A DNA stretch of 64,000 nt from Pseudooceanicola algae (GCF_003590145.2 NZ_CP060436.1:3668047-3732046); one strand, 5' to 3'; positions 8,462-17,883 are shown, counted from the first letter of the stretch. Program-made: numbers and translations. Notes: generated from the sequence alone by a model not told the origin.

Positions 8462-9493
8462 ATGACATCTTCCCCCAAGTCCGCTGCCACCCTGACGCTG
8501 TCCGATATCCTCTCCGCCCGCCGGGTGCTGCGCGGGCAGGCGGATGCCACGCCGATGGTGCCCTCCGCGAAGATGAGCGCGCATCTGGGGCAGGAGTTTC
8601 TGCTGAAGCTGGAAACCACCCAACCCATCGGCGCCTTCAAGCTGCGCGGCGCGTTGAATGCCATTGCCAACCTGCCGCCCGACACCGCCGGGGTGACCTG
8701 CTGTTCCACCGGCAACCACGGGCGCGGTGTTGCCCATGCGGCGCGGGCGCGGGGGATGCGGGCGGTGGTCTGCATGTCCGCGCTGGTGCCGCAGGCCAAG
8801 GTCGATGGCATCCGGGCGCTTGGCGCAGAGGTCCGCATCTGCGGCACCAGCCAGGACGAGGCCGAGGCGGAAAGCCAGCGCCTTGCGCAGGCGGAAAACC
8901 TTGCCGTGATCTCTCCCTTCGACGACCCCCACGTGATCGCCGGGCAGGGCACCATCGGGATCGAGATGATGGAGGCCCGCCCCGACCTCGACCTGATCCT
9001 TGTGCCACTGTCCGGTGGCGGTCTGGCGGCGGGCGTGGCGCTGGCGGTGAAAACGGTGAACCCACGGACCCGCGTCATCGGCGTCTCGATGGATCGCGGC
9101 GCGGCGATGCATCTGTCGCTGGCCGCCGGCCACCCGGTTGCGGTGACCGAGGTCGCCAGCCTTGCCGACAGCCTTGGCGGCGGCATCGGTATGGATAACG
9201 CGTTCAGTTTCGCGCTCTGCCGCCGCCATCTGGACGCCACGATCCTGGTGACCGAGGCCGAGATCCGCGATGCCATGCAGGCGCTGTTCTTCGAAGACCG
9301 CATGGTGGCCGAAGGCGCCAGCGTCGTCGGTCTGGCCGCCGCGCTGGCGGGCAAGCTGCCGCCGCTGCGCGGCCCGGTCGGTACGATCCTGACCGGACGC
9401 AACCTCGACATGGATCAGTTCCTCGGGATCATGGCAGGCAGGGACATTCCGCTGGGTGATCTGACCCTGAAAGGACGCGCCTATGCCCCATGA
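8462..9493 (+). CDS. eutB: Hydroxyectoine utilization dehydratase EutB (threonine dehydratase-like, PLP)
   Basis: A 343-residue fold-type II PLP enzyme. The PLP lysine lies in PIGAFKLRGALNAI, the phosphate loop is SGGGLAAG, and the substrate loop is CSTGNHGRG. The segment ADSLGGGIGMDNAFSFALC is characteristic of EutB rather than catabolic threonine dehydratase, which is also longer. It overlaps eutC by 11 bases. In Roseobacters EutB and EutC are placed in conversion of hydroxyectoine-derived intermediates toward the ectoine pathway. The start has no clear Shine-Dalgarno, so it rests on alignment with the family and on the MTSSPKSAATLTLSDI leader. The next-best reading is a generic serine/threonine or hydroxyaspartate dehydratase. 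Confidence 0.85.
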   Translation: MTSSPKSAATLTLSDILSARRVLRGQADATPMVPSAKMSAHLGQEFLLKLETTQPIGAFKLRGALNAIANLPPDTAGVTCCSTGNHGRGVAHAARARGMRAVVCMSALVPQAKVDGIRALGAEVRICGTSQDEAEAESQRLAQAENLAVISPFDDPHVIAGQGTIGIEMMEARPDLDLILVPLSGGGLAAGVALAVKTVNPRTRVIGVSMDRGAAMHLSLAAGHPVAVTEVASLADSLGGGIGMDNAFSFALCRRHLDATILVTEAEIRDAMQALFFEDRMVAEGASVVGLAAALAGKLPPLRGPVGTILTGRNLDMDQFLGIMAGRDIPLGDLTLKGRAYAP

Positions 9494-10469
9494 CATCCGC
9501 ATCCTGACAGAAGCCGATCTGCGCGGCCTTCTGACGCTGGATCTGGCGCTGGTCGATGTCATCGAACGCGCCTTTGCCGCGCTGGCTGGCGGGCAGGTCG
9601 TGATGCCGCCGATCCTGTCCATGGACCTTCCGGCGGTGAACGGCGAGGTCGATGTAAAGACCGCCTGGATCCCCGGTTTCGACGGCTTCGCCATCAAGGT
9701 CTCGCCGGGGTTCTTCGACAACCCGTCGCTGGGGCTGCCCAGCCTGAATGGTCTGATGCTGCAGTTTTCGGCAACGACGGGGCTGGCCGAGGCGGTGTTC
9801 CTCGACAATGGGTTCCTGACGGATATGCGCACCGCCGCCGCCGGGGCGGTCGCCGCGCGCCATCTTGCGCCGCGTCAGGTGCAGACCGCTGCGGTCTTCG
9901 GCACCGGCGCTCAGGCGCGGCTTCAGATGCAGGCGGCGTATCTGGTGCGGCCCTTCGAACGTTTGCTGGTGCATGGCCGCGACCTGGCCAGGGCCCGTGC
10001 CTGCGCCGACGATCTTGCCGCGGCCCTTGGCGTTCGCGCCGAAGCGGTCGAAGACCCCGCCGCCATGGTCGCGCAGGCTCAACTGGTCGTCACCACCACC
10101 CTGGCGCGCGTGCCGATCCTGCGCGCCGAATGGCTGCATCCGGGGCTGCATGTCACTGCCATGGGATCAGATCAGACCGGCAAGACCGAGATCGCGCCCG
10201 AGGCACTGGCGCGCGCCGACCTCTACGTCTGCGACCGGGTCAGCCAATGCGAGGTCTCGGGCGAGTTGGAAGCGGCCCTTGCCGCTGGTGCCTGGGCAAG
10301 GGGCACGCCGCCGGAGCTGGGCCAGATCATCGTCGGCAGTCATCCCGGCCGAGTGGACGAGGATGCGGTGACCATCTGCGACCTGACCGGCACCGGGGTG
10401 CAGGACACCGCCATCGCAACCCATGTGCTGTCGCTGGCCGGGGTGGCGGGGGTGACGGTGCGCAGCTAA
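9483..10469 (+). CDS. eutC: Ectoine utilization protein EutC (ornithine cyclodeaminase/mu-crystallin family)
   Basis: A 328-residue NAD(P)-dependent enzyme of the ornithine cyclodeaminase/mu-crystallin fold. It has an N-terminal substrate domain (VDVKTAWIPGFDGFAIKVS), a Rossmann domain with the dinucleotide loop FGTGAQARLQMQA, and the C-terminal TAMGSDQTGKTEI motif. Homologues act as imine reductases or amino-acid cyclodeaminases. Its 11-base overlap with eutB and the downstream asnC-ssd-atf block support EutC. The exact reaction in hydroxyectoine breakdown is less certain than the family. Confidence 0.85.
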   Translation: MPHDIRILTEADLRGLLTLDLALVDVIERAFAALAGGQVVMPPILSMDLPAVNGEVDVKTAWIPGFDGFAIKVSPGFFDNPSLGLPSLNGLMLQFSATTGLAEAVFLDNGFLTDMRTAAAGAVAARHLAPRQVQTAAVFGTGAQARLQMQAAYLVRPFERLLVHGRDLARARACADDLAAALGVRAEAVEDPAAMVAQAQLVVTTTLARVPILRAEWLHPGLHVTAMGSDQTGKTEIAPEALARADLYVCDRVSQCEVSGELEAALAAGAWARGTPPELGQIIVGSHPGRVDEDAVTICDLTGTGVQDTAIATHVLSLAGVAGVTVRS

Positions 10470-10553
10470 GGCGCGCCCCGTGGACAGCAGCCCCCATGCG
10501 CCCTAAACCTTGGCCAACCAACCCTGCAGCATTGCCCCACCTGAAAGGCCCGG

Positions 10554-11033
10554 ATGACCCCCCTCGACAGCCGCGATATCGAGATCCTGCGCGTCATCTC
10601 CCGCGAGGGGCGCATCACCAAGGCGGCTCTGGCCGAACGGATCGGCCTGTCTCCGACGCCCAGCTGGGACCGGCTGCGCAAGCTGGAAAAGGCCGGGCTG
10701 ATCGAAGGCTACGGCGCGCGTATCAACCTGCGCAAGCTGGCGCCGCATGTCACCGTCTTCGTCACTGCCGAACTGGCCGATCACACGGGCGCGCGGCAGC
10801 GGATCTTTGAAGAGGCAATGCAGAATTATGACGAAGTCACGGGGTGTTGGGCGCTTGGCGGCGGGTTCGACTATCTGTTGCAGATCGTCACACGGGACAT
10901 CGATGCCTATCAGCGCCTGATCGACGCGATGCTGGATAACCGGATCGGGCTGGCGCGTTACTATACCTATATCGTCACCAAGCCGGTGAAGGGCGATGGC
11001 CCGCCGCCGCTGGACGTCCTGCTGGACGACTAG
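10554..11033 (+). CDS. Lrp/AsnC family regulator (AsnC/DoeX of ectoine catabolism)
   Basis: A 159-residue Lrp-family protein. The winged helix-turn-helix lies at residues 5-60 (ITKAALAERIGLSPTPSWDRL) and is followed by a RAM/ligand-binding domain (CWALGGGFDYLLQIVTRDIDAYQ). In ectoine catabolic operons a regulator of this type senses pathway amino acids such as diaminobutyrate derivatives. It lies 84 bases after eutC and is followed by a strong hairpin. Assignment to the ectoine pathway rests on neighbours, and the effector is inferred. Confidence 0.88.
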   Translation: MTPLDSRDIEILRVISREGRITKAALAERIGLSPTPSWDRLRKLEKAGLIEGYGARINLRKLAPHVTVFVTAELADHTGARQRIFEEAMQNYDEVTGCWALGGGFDYLLQIVTRDIDAYQRLIDAMLDNRIGLARYYTYIVTKPVKGDGPPPLDVLLDD

Positions 11034-11037
11034 GCCC

Positions 11038-11081
11038 AGTCCAGACAGCTTTTGGGCGCCGCTTCAAAAGCTGTCTGGACT
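11038..11081. repeat. 16-bp perfect inverted repeat between asnC and ssd
   Basis: AGTCCAGACAGCTTTT is followed by a 12-base spacer and its exact complement AAAAGCTGTCTGGACT. It begins four bases after the asnC stop and ends 98 bases before the ssd start. No T tract follows the 3-prime arm on either strand, so it is not a standard terminator. It could be an mRNA-stability or attenuation hairpin, or a regulator-binding palindrome. Confidence 0.9.
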
Positions 11082-11179
11082 GTCACGCGCATCAACTTCA
11101 GTCCCGACGGACTGTTGCGCTGCTCCAGACTGCCTCTTGCGATACCCGTGCCGAACCGGCGCGGCACCAGGAGGGAACC

Positions 11180-12655
11180 ATGCTTCGCACCGCGCTCTCG
11201 GCCCGCCCCGAGATTACCGACAAATCGCTCGTCCGCTCGTTTTCCTATATCGATGGGAAGTGGCGCGCCGCCGCCTCGGGCGAGACGATCCCCGTCACCG
11301 ATCCGGCGACCGGCGACCTGATCGGCGGCGTCGCCAGCCTGTCGGGCGCGGAATCCCGTGCGGCCGTGGATGCGGCGCAGGCGGCCTTTGCCGGCTGGTC
11401 CGACACGCTGCCGCAGGACCGGGCGCGCATCCTGCGCCGCTGGTACGAGTTGATCGTCGAGAACCGCGAGGATCTCGCCCGGATCATGGTGCTGGAACAG
11501 GGCAAGCCCCTGTCCGAAGCCCGCGGAGAAATCACCTATGGCGCCGATTTCGTCGAATTCTACGCCGAGGAAACCCGTCGCCCCAATATCGAAGGCGTCA
11601 CCAGTCACCTGCCGGATGCCGAGGTCGAGCTGTGGCGCGAACCGGTCGGGGTGGCTGCCCTGATCACGCCCTGGAACTTTCCCATGGCGATGCTGACACG
11701 CAAGGCCGCCGCCGCGCTGGCGGTCGGCTGCACAGTTGTGGCGCATCCTTCGGGCGAAACGCCCTTCAGCGCGCTGGCGCTGGCGGAACTGGCCGAACGC
11801 GCGGGCCTGCCGGCCGGTGTCTTCAACGTCGTGACCGGCGCGCCGGCGACGATCTGCGAACCCTGGACAAGCGATCCGCGTGTCCGCGCCCTGTCCTTTA
11901 CCGGCTCGACCGAGGTCGGGCGGCTTCTGTACCGTCAATCCGCCGAGACGGTAAAGAAACTGGTGCTGGAACTTGGCGGCCATGCCCCGGTGATCGTCTT
12001 TGACTGTGCCGATCTGGAGCAGGCGGTGGCCGAAACCATCAAGGCGAAATTCGCCACCTCGGGGCAGGATTGCCTTGGGGCCAACCGGATCTACGTGCAG
12101 CGCCCGCTGTACGAGGCCTTCTGCCGGAAATTCACCGAAGCGACCGAAAAGCTGACCCTTGGACCGGGGCGGGACGATCCCGATCTTGGGCCGCTGATCA
12201 ATGAACGCGCGGTGCAGAAGCAGGAACAGCATGTCGCGGATGCGCTGGACAAGGGGGCAAAGGTGCTGACCGGGGGCAAGCGCGCCAGCGCCGGGCCGCT
12301 GTTCTACGCGCCAACCGTGTTGGCCGATGTCCCGCATGACGCGCTGATCCTGCGCGAGGAAACCTTTGGCCCTGTCGCCGCCATCCTGCCCTTCGATGAC
12401 GAAGCCGCCGTGGTGACGGCGGCCAACGACAGCGAATACGGCCTTGTCGCCTATGTCCATGCTCAGGACCCGCGCCGCATCTACCGGGTCAGCCGGGCGC
12501 TGCAATACGGCATGGTCGCGGTCAATCGCACCAAGGTCACCGGCGCGCCGATCCCCTTCGGCGGCACCAAGCAATCGGGGCTGGGTCGCGAAGGGTCGCG
12601 CATCGGATCCGAAGAATTCACCGAAATCAAATATGTCTGCCGCGACTGGGCCTGA
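11180..12655 (+). CDS. NAD(P)-dependent succinate/aspartate semialdehyde dehydrogenase of ectoine catabolism (Ssd/DoeC-like)
   Basis: A 491-residue aldehyde dehydrogenase. The substrate-activation segment [10 protein letters not shown], the general-base glutamate in LELGGHAP and the nucleophilic cysteine in [11 protein letters not shown] are all present. SGQDCL-type active sites occur in the semialdehyde dehydrogenases encoded in ectoine operons, where they oxidise aspartate semialdehyde to aspartate; succinate semialdehyde is an alternative substrate. AGGAGG lies 6 bases before the start. It forms a pair with the downstream aminotransferase, which would generate its substrate. Confidence 0.88.
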   Translation: MLRTALSARPEITDKSLVRSFSYIDGKWRAAASGETIPVTDPATGDLIGGVASLSGAESRAAVDAAQAAFAGWSDTLPQDRARILRRWYELIVENREDLARIMVLEQGKPLSEARGEITYGADFVEFYAEETRRPNIEGVTSHLPDAEVELWREPVGVAALITPWNFPMAMLTRKAAAALAVGCTVVAHPSGETPFSALALAELAERAGLPAGVFNVVTGAPATICEPWTSDPRVRALSFTGSTEVGRLLYRQSAETVKKLVLELGGHAPVIVFDCADLEQAVAETIKAKFATSGQDCLGANRIYVQRPLYEAFCRKFTEATEKLTLGPGRDDPDLGPLINERAVQKQEQHVADALDKGAKVLTGGKRASAGPLFYAPTVLADVPHDALILREETFGPVAAILPFDDEAAVVTAANDSEYGLVAYVHAQDPRRIYRVSRALQYGMVAVNRTKVTGAPIPFGGTKQSGLGREGSRIGSEEFTEIKYVCRDWA

Positions 12656-12687
12656 GACCCGCCGCGCAAGTAAGAGGACGCATCGAC

Positions 12688-14073
12688 ATGCTGAAGACCG
12701 ATCTGCGCAACGACCAGCTTGAAAGCTGGGACCGCGAGAACTTCTTTCACCCCTCCACCCACCTGGCGCAACATGCGCGGGGCGAGACGCCGAAGCGGGT
12801 GATCCGCACGGCCTCTGGCGTCTTCATCGAGGACCGCGACGGTAACAAGCTGCTGGATGCCTTCGCCGGGCTCTATTGCGTCAACGTCGGCTACGGCCGT
12901 CAGGAAATCGCCGAAGCCATCGCCGATCAGGCCCGCGAACTGGCCTATTACCACGCCTATGTCGGCCACGGCACCGAGGCCTCGATCACCCTGTCGAAGA
13001 TGGTGCTGGATCGCGCACCCAAGAACATGTCCAAGGTCTATTTCGGGCTTGGCGGTTCGGACGCCAACGAAACCAACGTCAAGCTGATCTGGTATTACAA
13101 CAACATCCTCGGCCGCCCCGAGAAGAAGAAGATCATCTCGCGCTGGCGCGGCTATCATGGGTCGGGCCTTGTCACCGGGTCGCTGACCGGGCTCGAGCTG
13201 TTCCACAAGAAATTCGATCTGCCGGTCGAGCAGGTCACCCATACCATCGCGCCCGACTACTTCCGCCGCGAGGACCTGAGCCAGACCGAAGAGCAGTTCG
13301 TCGCCCATTGCGCGGCGGAACTCGAGGCGCTGATTGCCCGCGAAGGGGCCGACACCATCGCAGCCTTCATCGGGGAACCGGTGCTGGGCACAGGGGGCAT
13401 CGTGCCGCCGCCCGCCGGCTACTGGGCCGCGATCCAGGACGTGCTGAAGCGCCACGACATCCTGCTGGTCGCGGACGAGGTCGTCACCGGCTTCGGGCGG
13501 ACGGGGTCGATGTTCGGGTCCGATCACTACGGGATCGAGCCTGACCTGATCACCATCGCCAAGGGCCTCACTTCGGCCTATGCGCCGCTGTCGGGCTCCA
13601 TCGTCGGGGACAAGATGTGGAAGGTGCTGGAACAGGGCACGGATGAAAACGGCCCCATCGGCCACGGCTGGACCTATTCCGCCCATCCGATCGGTGCCGC
13701 AGCCGGTGTTGCCAACCTTGAACTGATCGACAAGCTGGATCTGGTGAGCAACGCCGGGGCCGTCGGGGGCTATCTCAACAGCGCGATGAAAGAGGCGCTT
13801 GGCGATCATCCCAACGTCGGGGACATCCGCGGCGAAGGCATGCTTTGCGCGGTGGAATTCGTCGCGGATCGCAATGATCGCCAGTTCTTCGACGCGTCGA
13901 AGAAGATCGGCGCCCAGGTCTCGGCCAAGCTGCTGGAACAGGACAGCATCATCGGGCGGGCCATGCCGCAGGGCGACATCCTTGGCTTTGCGCCGCCCTT
14001 CTGCCTGAGCCGTGAAGAGGCCGACCGTATCGTCGCCGGCACCGTGCGGGCCGTGAAGACCGTGTTGGGCTGA
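12688..14073 (+). CDS. Class III aminotransferase of ectoine catabolism (Atf/DoeD-like diaminobutyrate transaminase)
   Basis: A 461-residue PLP aminotransferase. The PLP-phosphate and ring-stacking region is [15 protein letters not shown], the PLP-nitrogen aspartate is in [15 protein letters not shown], and the PLP lysine is in [16 protein letters not shown]. DoeD-type enzymes convert L-2,4-diaminobutyrate to aspartate beta-semialdehyde. The gene is 32 bases after ssd, with AGAGGA upstream, and is followed by a clear terminator that closes the operon. Broader omega-amino acid:pyruvate activity cannot be excluded from sequence. Confidence 0.88.
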   Translation: MLKTDLRNDQLESWDRENFFHPSTHLAQHARGETPKRVIRTASGVFIEDRDGNKLLDAFAGLYCVNVGYGRQEIAEAIADQARELAYYHAYVGHGTEASITLSKMVLDRAPKNMSKVYFGLGGSDANETNVKLIWYYNNILGRPEKKKIISRWRGYHGSGLVTGSLTGLELFHKKFDLPVEQVTHTIAPDYFRREDLSQTEEQFVAHCAAELEALIAREGADTIAAFIGEPVLGTGGIVPPPAGYWAAIQDVLKRHDILLVADEVVTGFGRTGSMFGSDHYGIEPDLITIAKGLTSAYAPLSGSIVGDKMWKVLEQGTDENGPIGHGWTYSAHPIGAAAGVANLELIDKLDLVSNAGAVGGYLNSAMKEALGDHPNVGDIRGEGMLCAVEFVADRNDRQFFDASKKIGAQVSAKLLEQDSIIGRAMPQGDILGFAPPFCLSREEADRIVAGTVRAVKTVLG

Positions 14074-14097
14074 TCCGACACCTTTCGCAGATGGAGG

Positions 14098-14124
14098 CGG
14101 CCGGGGTGCATCCCCGGCCGTTTT
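14098..14124 (+). terminator. Rho-independent terminator after the eut/ssd/atf operon
   Basis: A 9-bp GC-rich stem (CGGCCGGGG and complement), a TGCAT loop and four T follow the aminotransferase stop by 25 bases. The next gene converges from the other side. Confidence 0.88.
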
Positions 14125-14130
14125 CACGTG

Positions 14131-15450
14131 TCAGACCCGGATGCCGTAGCGGCTGATCTTGTCGTTCAGGGTCCGCCGCGCAATGCCGAGCGCGGTCGAG
14201 GCGCGTTCGGTATTGCCCCGACAGCGTTCCAGCGTGTCGCGGATCTCGCGCGCTTCGAAGGCGGCGACCTTGTCGGCAAGGTTGCCCGGCTCGCTTGCCG
14301 GGGCGGGGCCGGCGGCCGGCCCGGCCTCTGGCAGGTCGAGGCCCAGGGCAAAGCGTTCGGCCGCCGCCTTCAGTTCGCGGACGTTCCCGGGCCAGGCGCG
14401 GCGCATCAGGCGTTGTTTCATCGTGTAGTCCATCTCCGGCACCGGGCGGGCATAGCGCCCGGCGGCGAGGCTGGCGAAATGGCTGAACAGCAGCACGATA
14501 TCCTCGCCCAGCCCGCGCAGGGGCTCGGTCGCGATCTCGGCCCCGGCAAGACGATAGAACAGATCGGCGCGGAACGACCCGTCGAGGGTCAACTGCCGCA
14601 GGTCGCTTTTCGAGGTGGCGATCACCTGAAGATCCAGCGGACGCAGGGCGTTTTCCCCCAGCCGCACCACGCTGCGTTCCTGTAGCGCGCGCAGCAGTTT
14701 GGGCTGGATGCAGGCCGGCATCGCCTCGACCTCGTCCAGCAGCAGGGTCCCGCGAGAGGCCGCTTCCAGCTTGCCCGGCTTGTCGCGCGCGCCGGGGAAG
14801 GCGCCCTCGACATGGCCGAAGATCTCGATCTCGAAAAGGTCTTCGGGCAGGGCGGCGCAATTCACCGCCACCAGCGGGCCGCAGGCGCGGGCGCCACCGG
14901 CGTGCAGGGCGCGCGCGACCAGTTCCTTGCCGGTGCCGGTTTCGCCGCTGATCACGATATCAAGGTCGGTGGCGGCAAGGGCGGCGATGCGGCTGCGCAG
15001 GTCGCGCATGGCGGCCCCCTGGCCCAGCAGGCCGCCACGCCGGTCGGCCTGGGTGATCTGGGTTTGCAGGCGCTGGATCTCGGCCCGGGTGGCGCGGGTG
15101 CGCAGGGCGCGTTCCACCACCATCAGCAGATGCATCCCGTCATAGGGTTTTTCGAGGAAATCCTCGGCCCCCAGCCGCATCGCCTGCACCGCCTGACCGA
15201 CATCGCCATGGCCGGTGATCATGATGATCGGGCAATCGGGGTCACGGTCCCGCGCCGCTGTCAGAAAGCCGAGGCCGTCCATGCCCGGCAGGCGCAGGTC
15301 GGTGATCGCGAGGTCGGGCAGGGGGGTGGCGGCCAGCGCCAGATCGGCCCGCGCAAAGCCTTCGGCGCCGTAGCCCGCCGCCGACAGCATGTCGCAAAGC
15401 GCGGCGCAATGGTCCGCGTCGTCTTCGATCACATGGATCAGGCTGCTCAT
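14131..15450 (-). CDS. dctD: Sigma-54-type response regulator, DctD-like, with altered GAFTGA loop
   Basis: A 439-residue NtrC-class regulator. The receiver domain covers residues 1-120 (phospho-acceptor D51 in ITDLRLPGMDG, K101). The AAA+ domain covers about 140-370, with Walker A GETGTGKE at 169-176 and Walker B TLLLDEV. The C-terminal Fis-type helix-turn-helix is NTERASTALGIARRTLNDKI. The sigma-54 contact loop reads GAFPGA (216-221) instead of GAFTGA, a single-codon change of the critical threonine (CCC codon). It lies 60 bases downstream of the dctB-like kinase gene in one operon and probably controls the nearby TRAP genes. Confidence 0.9.
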   Translation of the reverse strand: MSSLIHVIEDDADHCAALCDMLSAAGYGAEGFARADLALAATPLPDLAITDLRLPGMDGLGFLTAARDRDPDCPIIMITGHGDVGQAVQAMRLGAEDFLEKPYDGMHLLMVVERALRTRATRAEIQRLQTQITQADRRGGLLGQGAAMRDLRSRIAALAATDLDIVISGETGTGKELVARALHAGGARACGPLVAVNCAALPEDLFEIEIFGHVEGAFPGARDKPGKLEAASRGTLLLDEVEAMPACIQPKLLRALQERSVVRLGENALRPLDLQVIATSKSDLRQLTLDGSFRADLFYRLAGAEIATEPLRGLGEDIVLLFSHFASLAAGRYARPVPEMDYTMKQRLMRRAWPGNVRELKAAAERFALGLDLPEAGPAAGPAPASEPGNLADKVAAFEAREIRDTLERCRGNTERASTALGIARRTLNDKISRYGIRV

Positions 15451-15510
15451 CCCCGTTCCTTTCGCTGCGGGCTGCCAGACCCGTTCGCCTTCCAGACTGG
15501 CCAGCCCGCG

Positions 15511-17406
15511 TCACCTTATCCCGGGCGTCGGGGCACAAGGCAGGACCGGCAGCACGATGCTGACCCTCGTGCCCCGGTTCATCTCCGGCGCGGGCGGCGA
15601 GGCGATGTCGAGCCGGCCGCCGAACTGCAGCACGATCTCGTGGGAAATGGCAAGTCCAAGGCCCAGGCCTTCGCTATGGGTCTTGGTGGAAAAGAAGGGT
15701 TCCGTCACGCGCGGCAGGATGTCCGGGGGGATGCCGGGGCCATCATCGGTGACGTTGATCCACAGGTCGGAGCCCTGCGTTTCCATCGACAGGCGAACCT
15801 GCCCGGTGCCGGGTTCGATGGCCTCCAACGCGTTGTGCAGCAGGTTGACCAGCACCTGTTCCAGCCGCATCTGCCCGGCCATGACGCAGATTTCCTGCTC
15901 GGGGGGCTGATAAATCGGGCGAATGCCGATGCTGTCGGCGCGCGGCTGCACCAGTTCCAGCGCCGCCGTGGCGATGGTGCGCGCCGAGACAGGCTGGCTC
16001 GGGGCGGCTTCCTTGCGGGCAAAGTTCTTGAGGTTGCGGGTCATGCGCTGCATTCGCCGGATCAGCCCATGCGCCGTGGTCAGCCGCGCGCCGACCTGGT
16101 CGGGGGCGCGGTCCAGCGCGAATTGCGCCGCCGTCAGCGTGGCCTCCATCGCGGCAAGCGGCTGGCTGACCTCATGCACCACGGCGGCGGACATGCGGCC
16201 CAGGGCGGCCATCTTCTCGCTGTGCACAAGGGTTTCCTGCGCGGCGCGCAGGTCCGCCTCGATCTTGCGGCGGGCGTCGATCTCGTGGTTCAACTCGGCG
16301 GTGCGCAGGGTGACCTTTCGCTCCATCACCTCGGTCTGGCGCAGACGCAGGGCGATCAGGCGGTGGCGATGCTGGCGCAGGTTCAGCAGCGCCAGCGCCA
16401 GAAGCCCGGTCAGCGTGACGACACCGGCGGTCACCAGCGCCGCCAGATGCGCGGGCCAGGGCGAGGCCGCCGCAAGCACCTGCCAGCCGCGCGAAAAGGG
16501 CGCGCTGCGCAGGCTCAGCGACCGTCCCGCCCCGTCAACGGCCCGCGCCAGACCGCTGCCCATCAAGCCACTGCCCAGCAGACCCGTTCCCGCCGTGCCG
16601 GTCAGCACCGGGGTCGCGCCCTCCAGCCCGCTGCCGACATATAGCTGCGACCGGGTCAGCCGCGCGCGCGTGGACTGGTCCAGCGGGCGCAACGGGCGGT
16701 AGCGCCAGATGGCTTCGCTGCTTAGAAAGACGACGCCGTCGGAATCCGCCACGGCGATCTTCTGCCCGGTCTCCGTCCAGGTGTTTTCCAGCGACCTCAG
16801 GTCGATCTTGACCACCAGCACACCCATTGCCCCGTCGCGGCTGTTGCCAAGCCGGGTGGACATGAAGAACCCCGGCTCGCCGGTGGTGACGCCGATGGCA
16901 TAGACCGCGCCTTCGCCGCCCGCCATCGCATCCGAGAAATAGGGCCGGAAGCTGTAGTTGCGCCCGACATAGCTGTTGCGTTCATCCCAGTTCGAGGAGG
17001 CAAGGGTCAGCCCCTCGGCGTCCAGCAGGTAAAGCTGATCCGCGCCGGCGTGTGCGGTGACGGTTTCCAGATAGGCATTGGCGGCCGCGATCGCGGTGGC
17101 ATCCTGCGGCGCGGCAAGGGCGGCGGCGATGCGGGCGTCCTCGGCGGCGACTTCCGGCAGATAGCGGAAACGCTCGACCTCGGATTTCAGGGCGCGGTCG
17201 CTCAGCAGAAGAGCCTGCGCCAGACTGCGGTCAATGCGGGCGGTGACGAATTGCCAGGATAGCCCGGCGCAAAGCAGCGCCACCAGCGCCACGGCGGCGA
17301 GACGAAGCCAGAGTTGCGGTGCCAGCAGGCGCGCGGCGGCTGGCCAAGCGCGGCGGCTCAGGCGGCGGCGTGTCAGACGGCTGCGGGTGTGGGGGGGGCG
17401 GATCAT
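15511..17406 (-). CDS. dctB: C4-dicarboxylate sensor histidine kinase, DctB-like
   Basis: A 631-residue membrane sensor kinase. An N-terminal helix (about residues 30-52) precedes a periplasmic double-PAS (dCACHE) domain with NWDERNSYVGRNYSFRPYF and GEPGFFMS, which correspond to the dicarboxylate-pocket motifs of DctB. A second helix follows near residue 310. The kinase core has its phospho-acceptor histidine in MSAAVVHEVSQPLAAME and N, G1 and G2 boxes (NLLHNALEAI, DDGPGIP, GLGLGLAIS). It is transcribed upstream of dctD. Adjacency to a TAXI-type TRAP operon instead of dctA or dctPQM is unusual. The ligand, likely a dicarboxylate-like acid, is inferred. Confidence 0.92.
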   Translation of the reverse strand: MIRPPHTRSRLTRRRLSRRAWPAAARLLAPQLWLRLAAVALVALLCAGLSWQFVTARIDRSLAQALLLSDRALKSEVERFRYLPEVAAEDARIAAALAAPQDATAIAAANAYLETVTAHAGADQLYLLDAEGLTLASSNWDERNSYVGRNYSFRPYFSDAMAGGEGAVYAIGVTTGEPGFFMSTRLGNSRDGAMGVLVVKIDLRSLENTWTETGQKIAVADSDGVVFLSSEAIWRYRPLRPLDQSTRARLTRSQLYVGSGLEGATPVLTGTAGTGLLGSGLMGSGLARAVDGAGRSLSLRSAPFSRGWQVLAAASPWPAHLAALVTAGVVTLTGLLALALLNLRQHRHRLIALRLRQTEVMERKVTLRTAELNHEIDARRKIEADLRAAQETLVHSEKMAALGRMSAAVVHEVSQPLAAMEATLTAAQFALDRAPDQVGARLTTAHGLIRRMQRMTRNLKNFARKEAAPSQPVSARTIATAALELVQPRADSIGIRPIYQPPEQEICVMAGQMRLEQVLVNLLHNALEAIEPGTGQVRLSMETQGSDLWINVTDDGPGIPPDILPRVTEPFFSTKTHSEGLGLGLAISHEIVLQFGGRLDIASPPAPEMNRGTRVSIVLPVLPCAPTPGIR

Positions 17407-17502
17407 GGGGCGGTTCCTGCTGTCCGGGCCGGGGCCATCCGCGTTCCCTTTCCTATCGGCGCGCCTCTGGCGGCGGCTTTTCGATCTGCGCCGTGGCGCG
17501 GG

Positions 17503-17883
17503 CTAGCTGGCGCAGGGGGCGATATGCAGCGGGGCTTCGGCATGGGCCCCAAGCTGGACGCACTTCGCGGCACAAAGTGTCCAGGCCGAGGGTGTTTCCC
17601 CCGAGGCGGCCAGCACCAGTTCGCGCACCGGCGCCAGATCCGGCACCCAGATCCACCAGCCGGCCTCGAAATGTCCGCCGGGACCGGGTTCCATACCTGC
17701 GCCGGAGCCCTTTACGGCGGCTTCGACCAGATGCAGGCGCTTTTCGGGGCTACCGTCCGGGGTCACGATTTCCCAGGTTTCGCGCCAGGTTTCGCGTTCC
17801 ACGGAATGGGTCCATTCCAGGGTAAAGCGGTCCCCGGCCGCCAGGCCGAGGACCATGGCGCCCGCCATCAGGCAGGCGCTCAT
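17503..17883 (-). CDS. DUF1850 protein associated with TAXI-TRAP transporter
   Basis: A 126-residue protein beginning MSACLMAGAMVLGLAAGDRF, with a short hydrophobic export signal or anchor. The core FTLEWTHSVERETWRETWEI is the DUF1850 hallmark. The family is commonly encoded next to fused TRAP permeases and TAXI receptors, as here, 22 bases after the permease stop. Its molecular role is unknown. The ATG at 17883 is preferred over one 29 codons upstream because the upstream extension lies inside the permease gene and looks unlike protein. The Shine-Dalgarno is weak, suggesting coupling to permease translation. Confidence 0.8.
   Translation of the reverse strand: MSACLMAGAMVLGLAAGDRFTLEWTHSVERETWRETWEIVTPDGSPEKRLHLVEAAVKGSGAGMEPGPGGHFEAGWWIWVPDLAPVRELVLAASGETPSAWTLCAAKCVQLGAHAEAPLHIAPCAS

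Noticed and set aside
8462..10469. Reading the eutB/eutC pair as the dehydratase and iminosuccinate reductase (BhcB/BhcD) of the beta-hydroxyaspartate cycle
   Set aside because: The folds match, but the aldolase and glyoxylate aminotransferase genes of that cycle are absent and the asnC-ssd-atf genes that follow belong to ectoine operons. It remains a second-choice reading.
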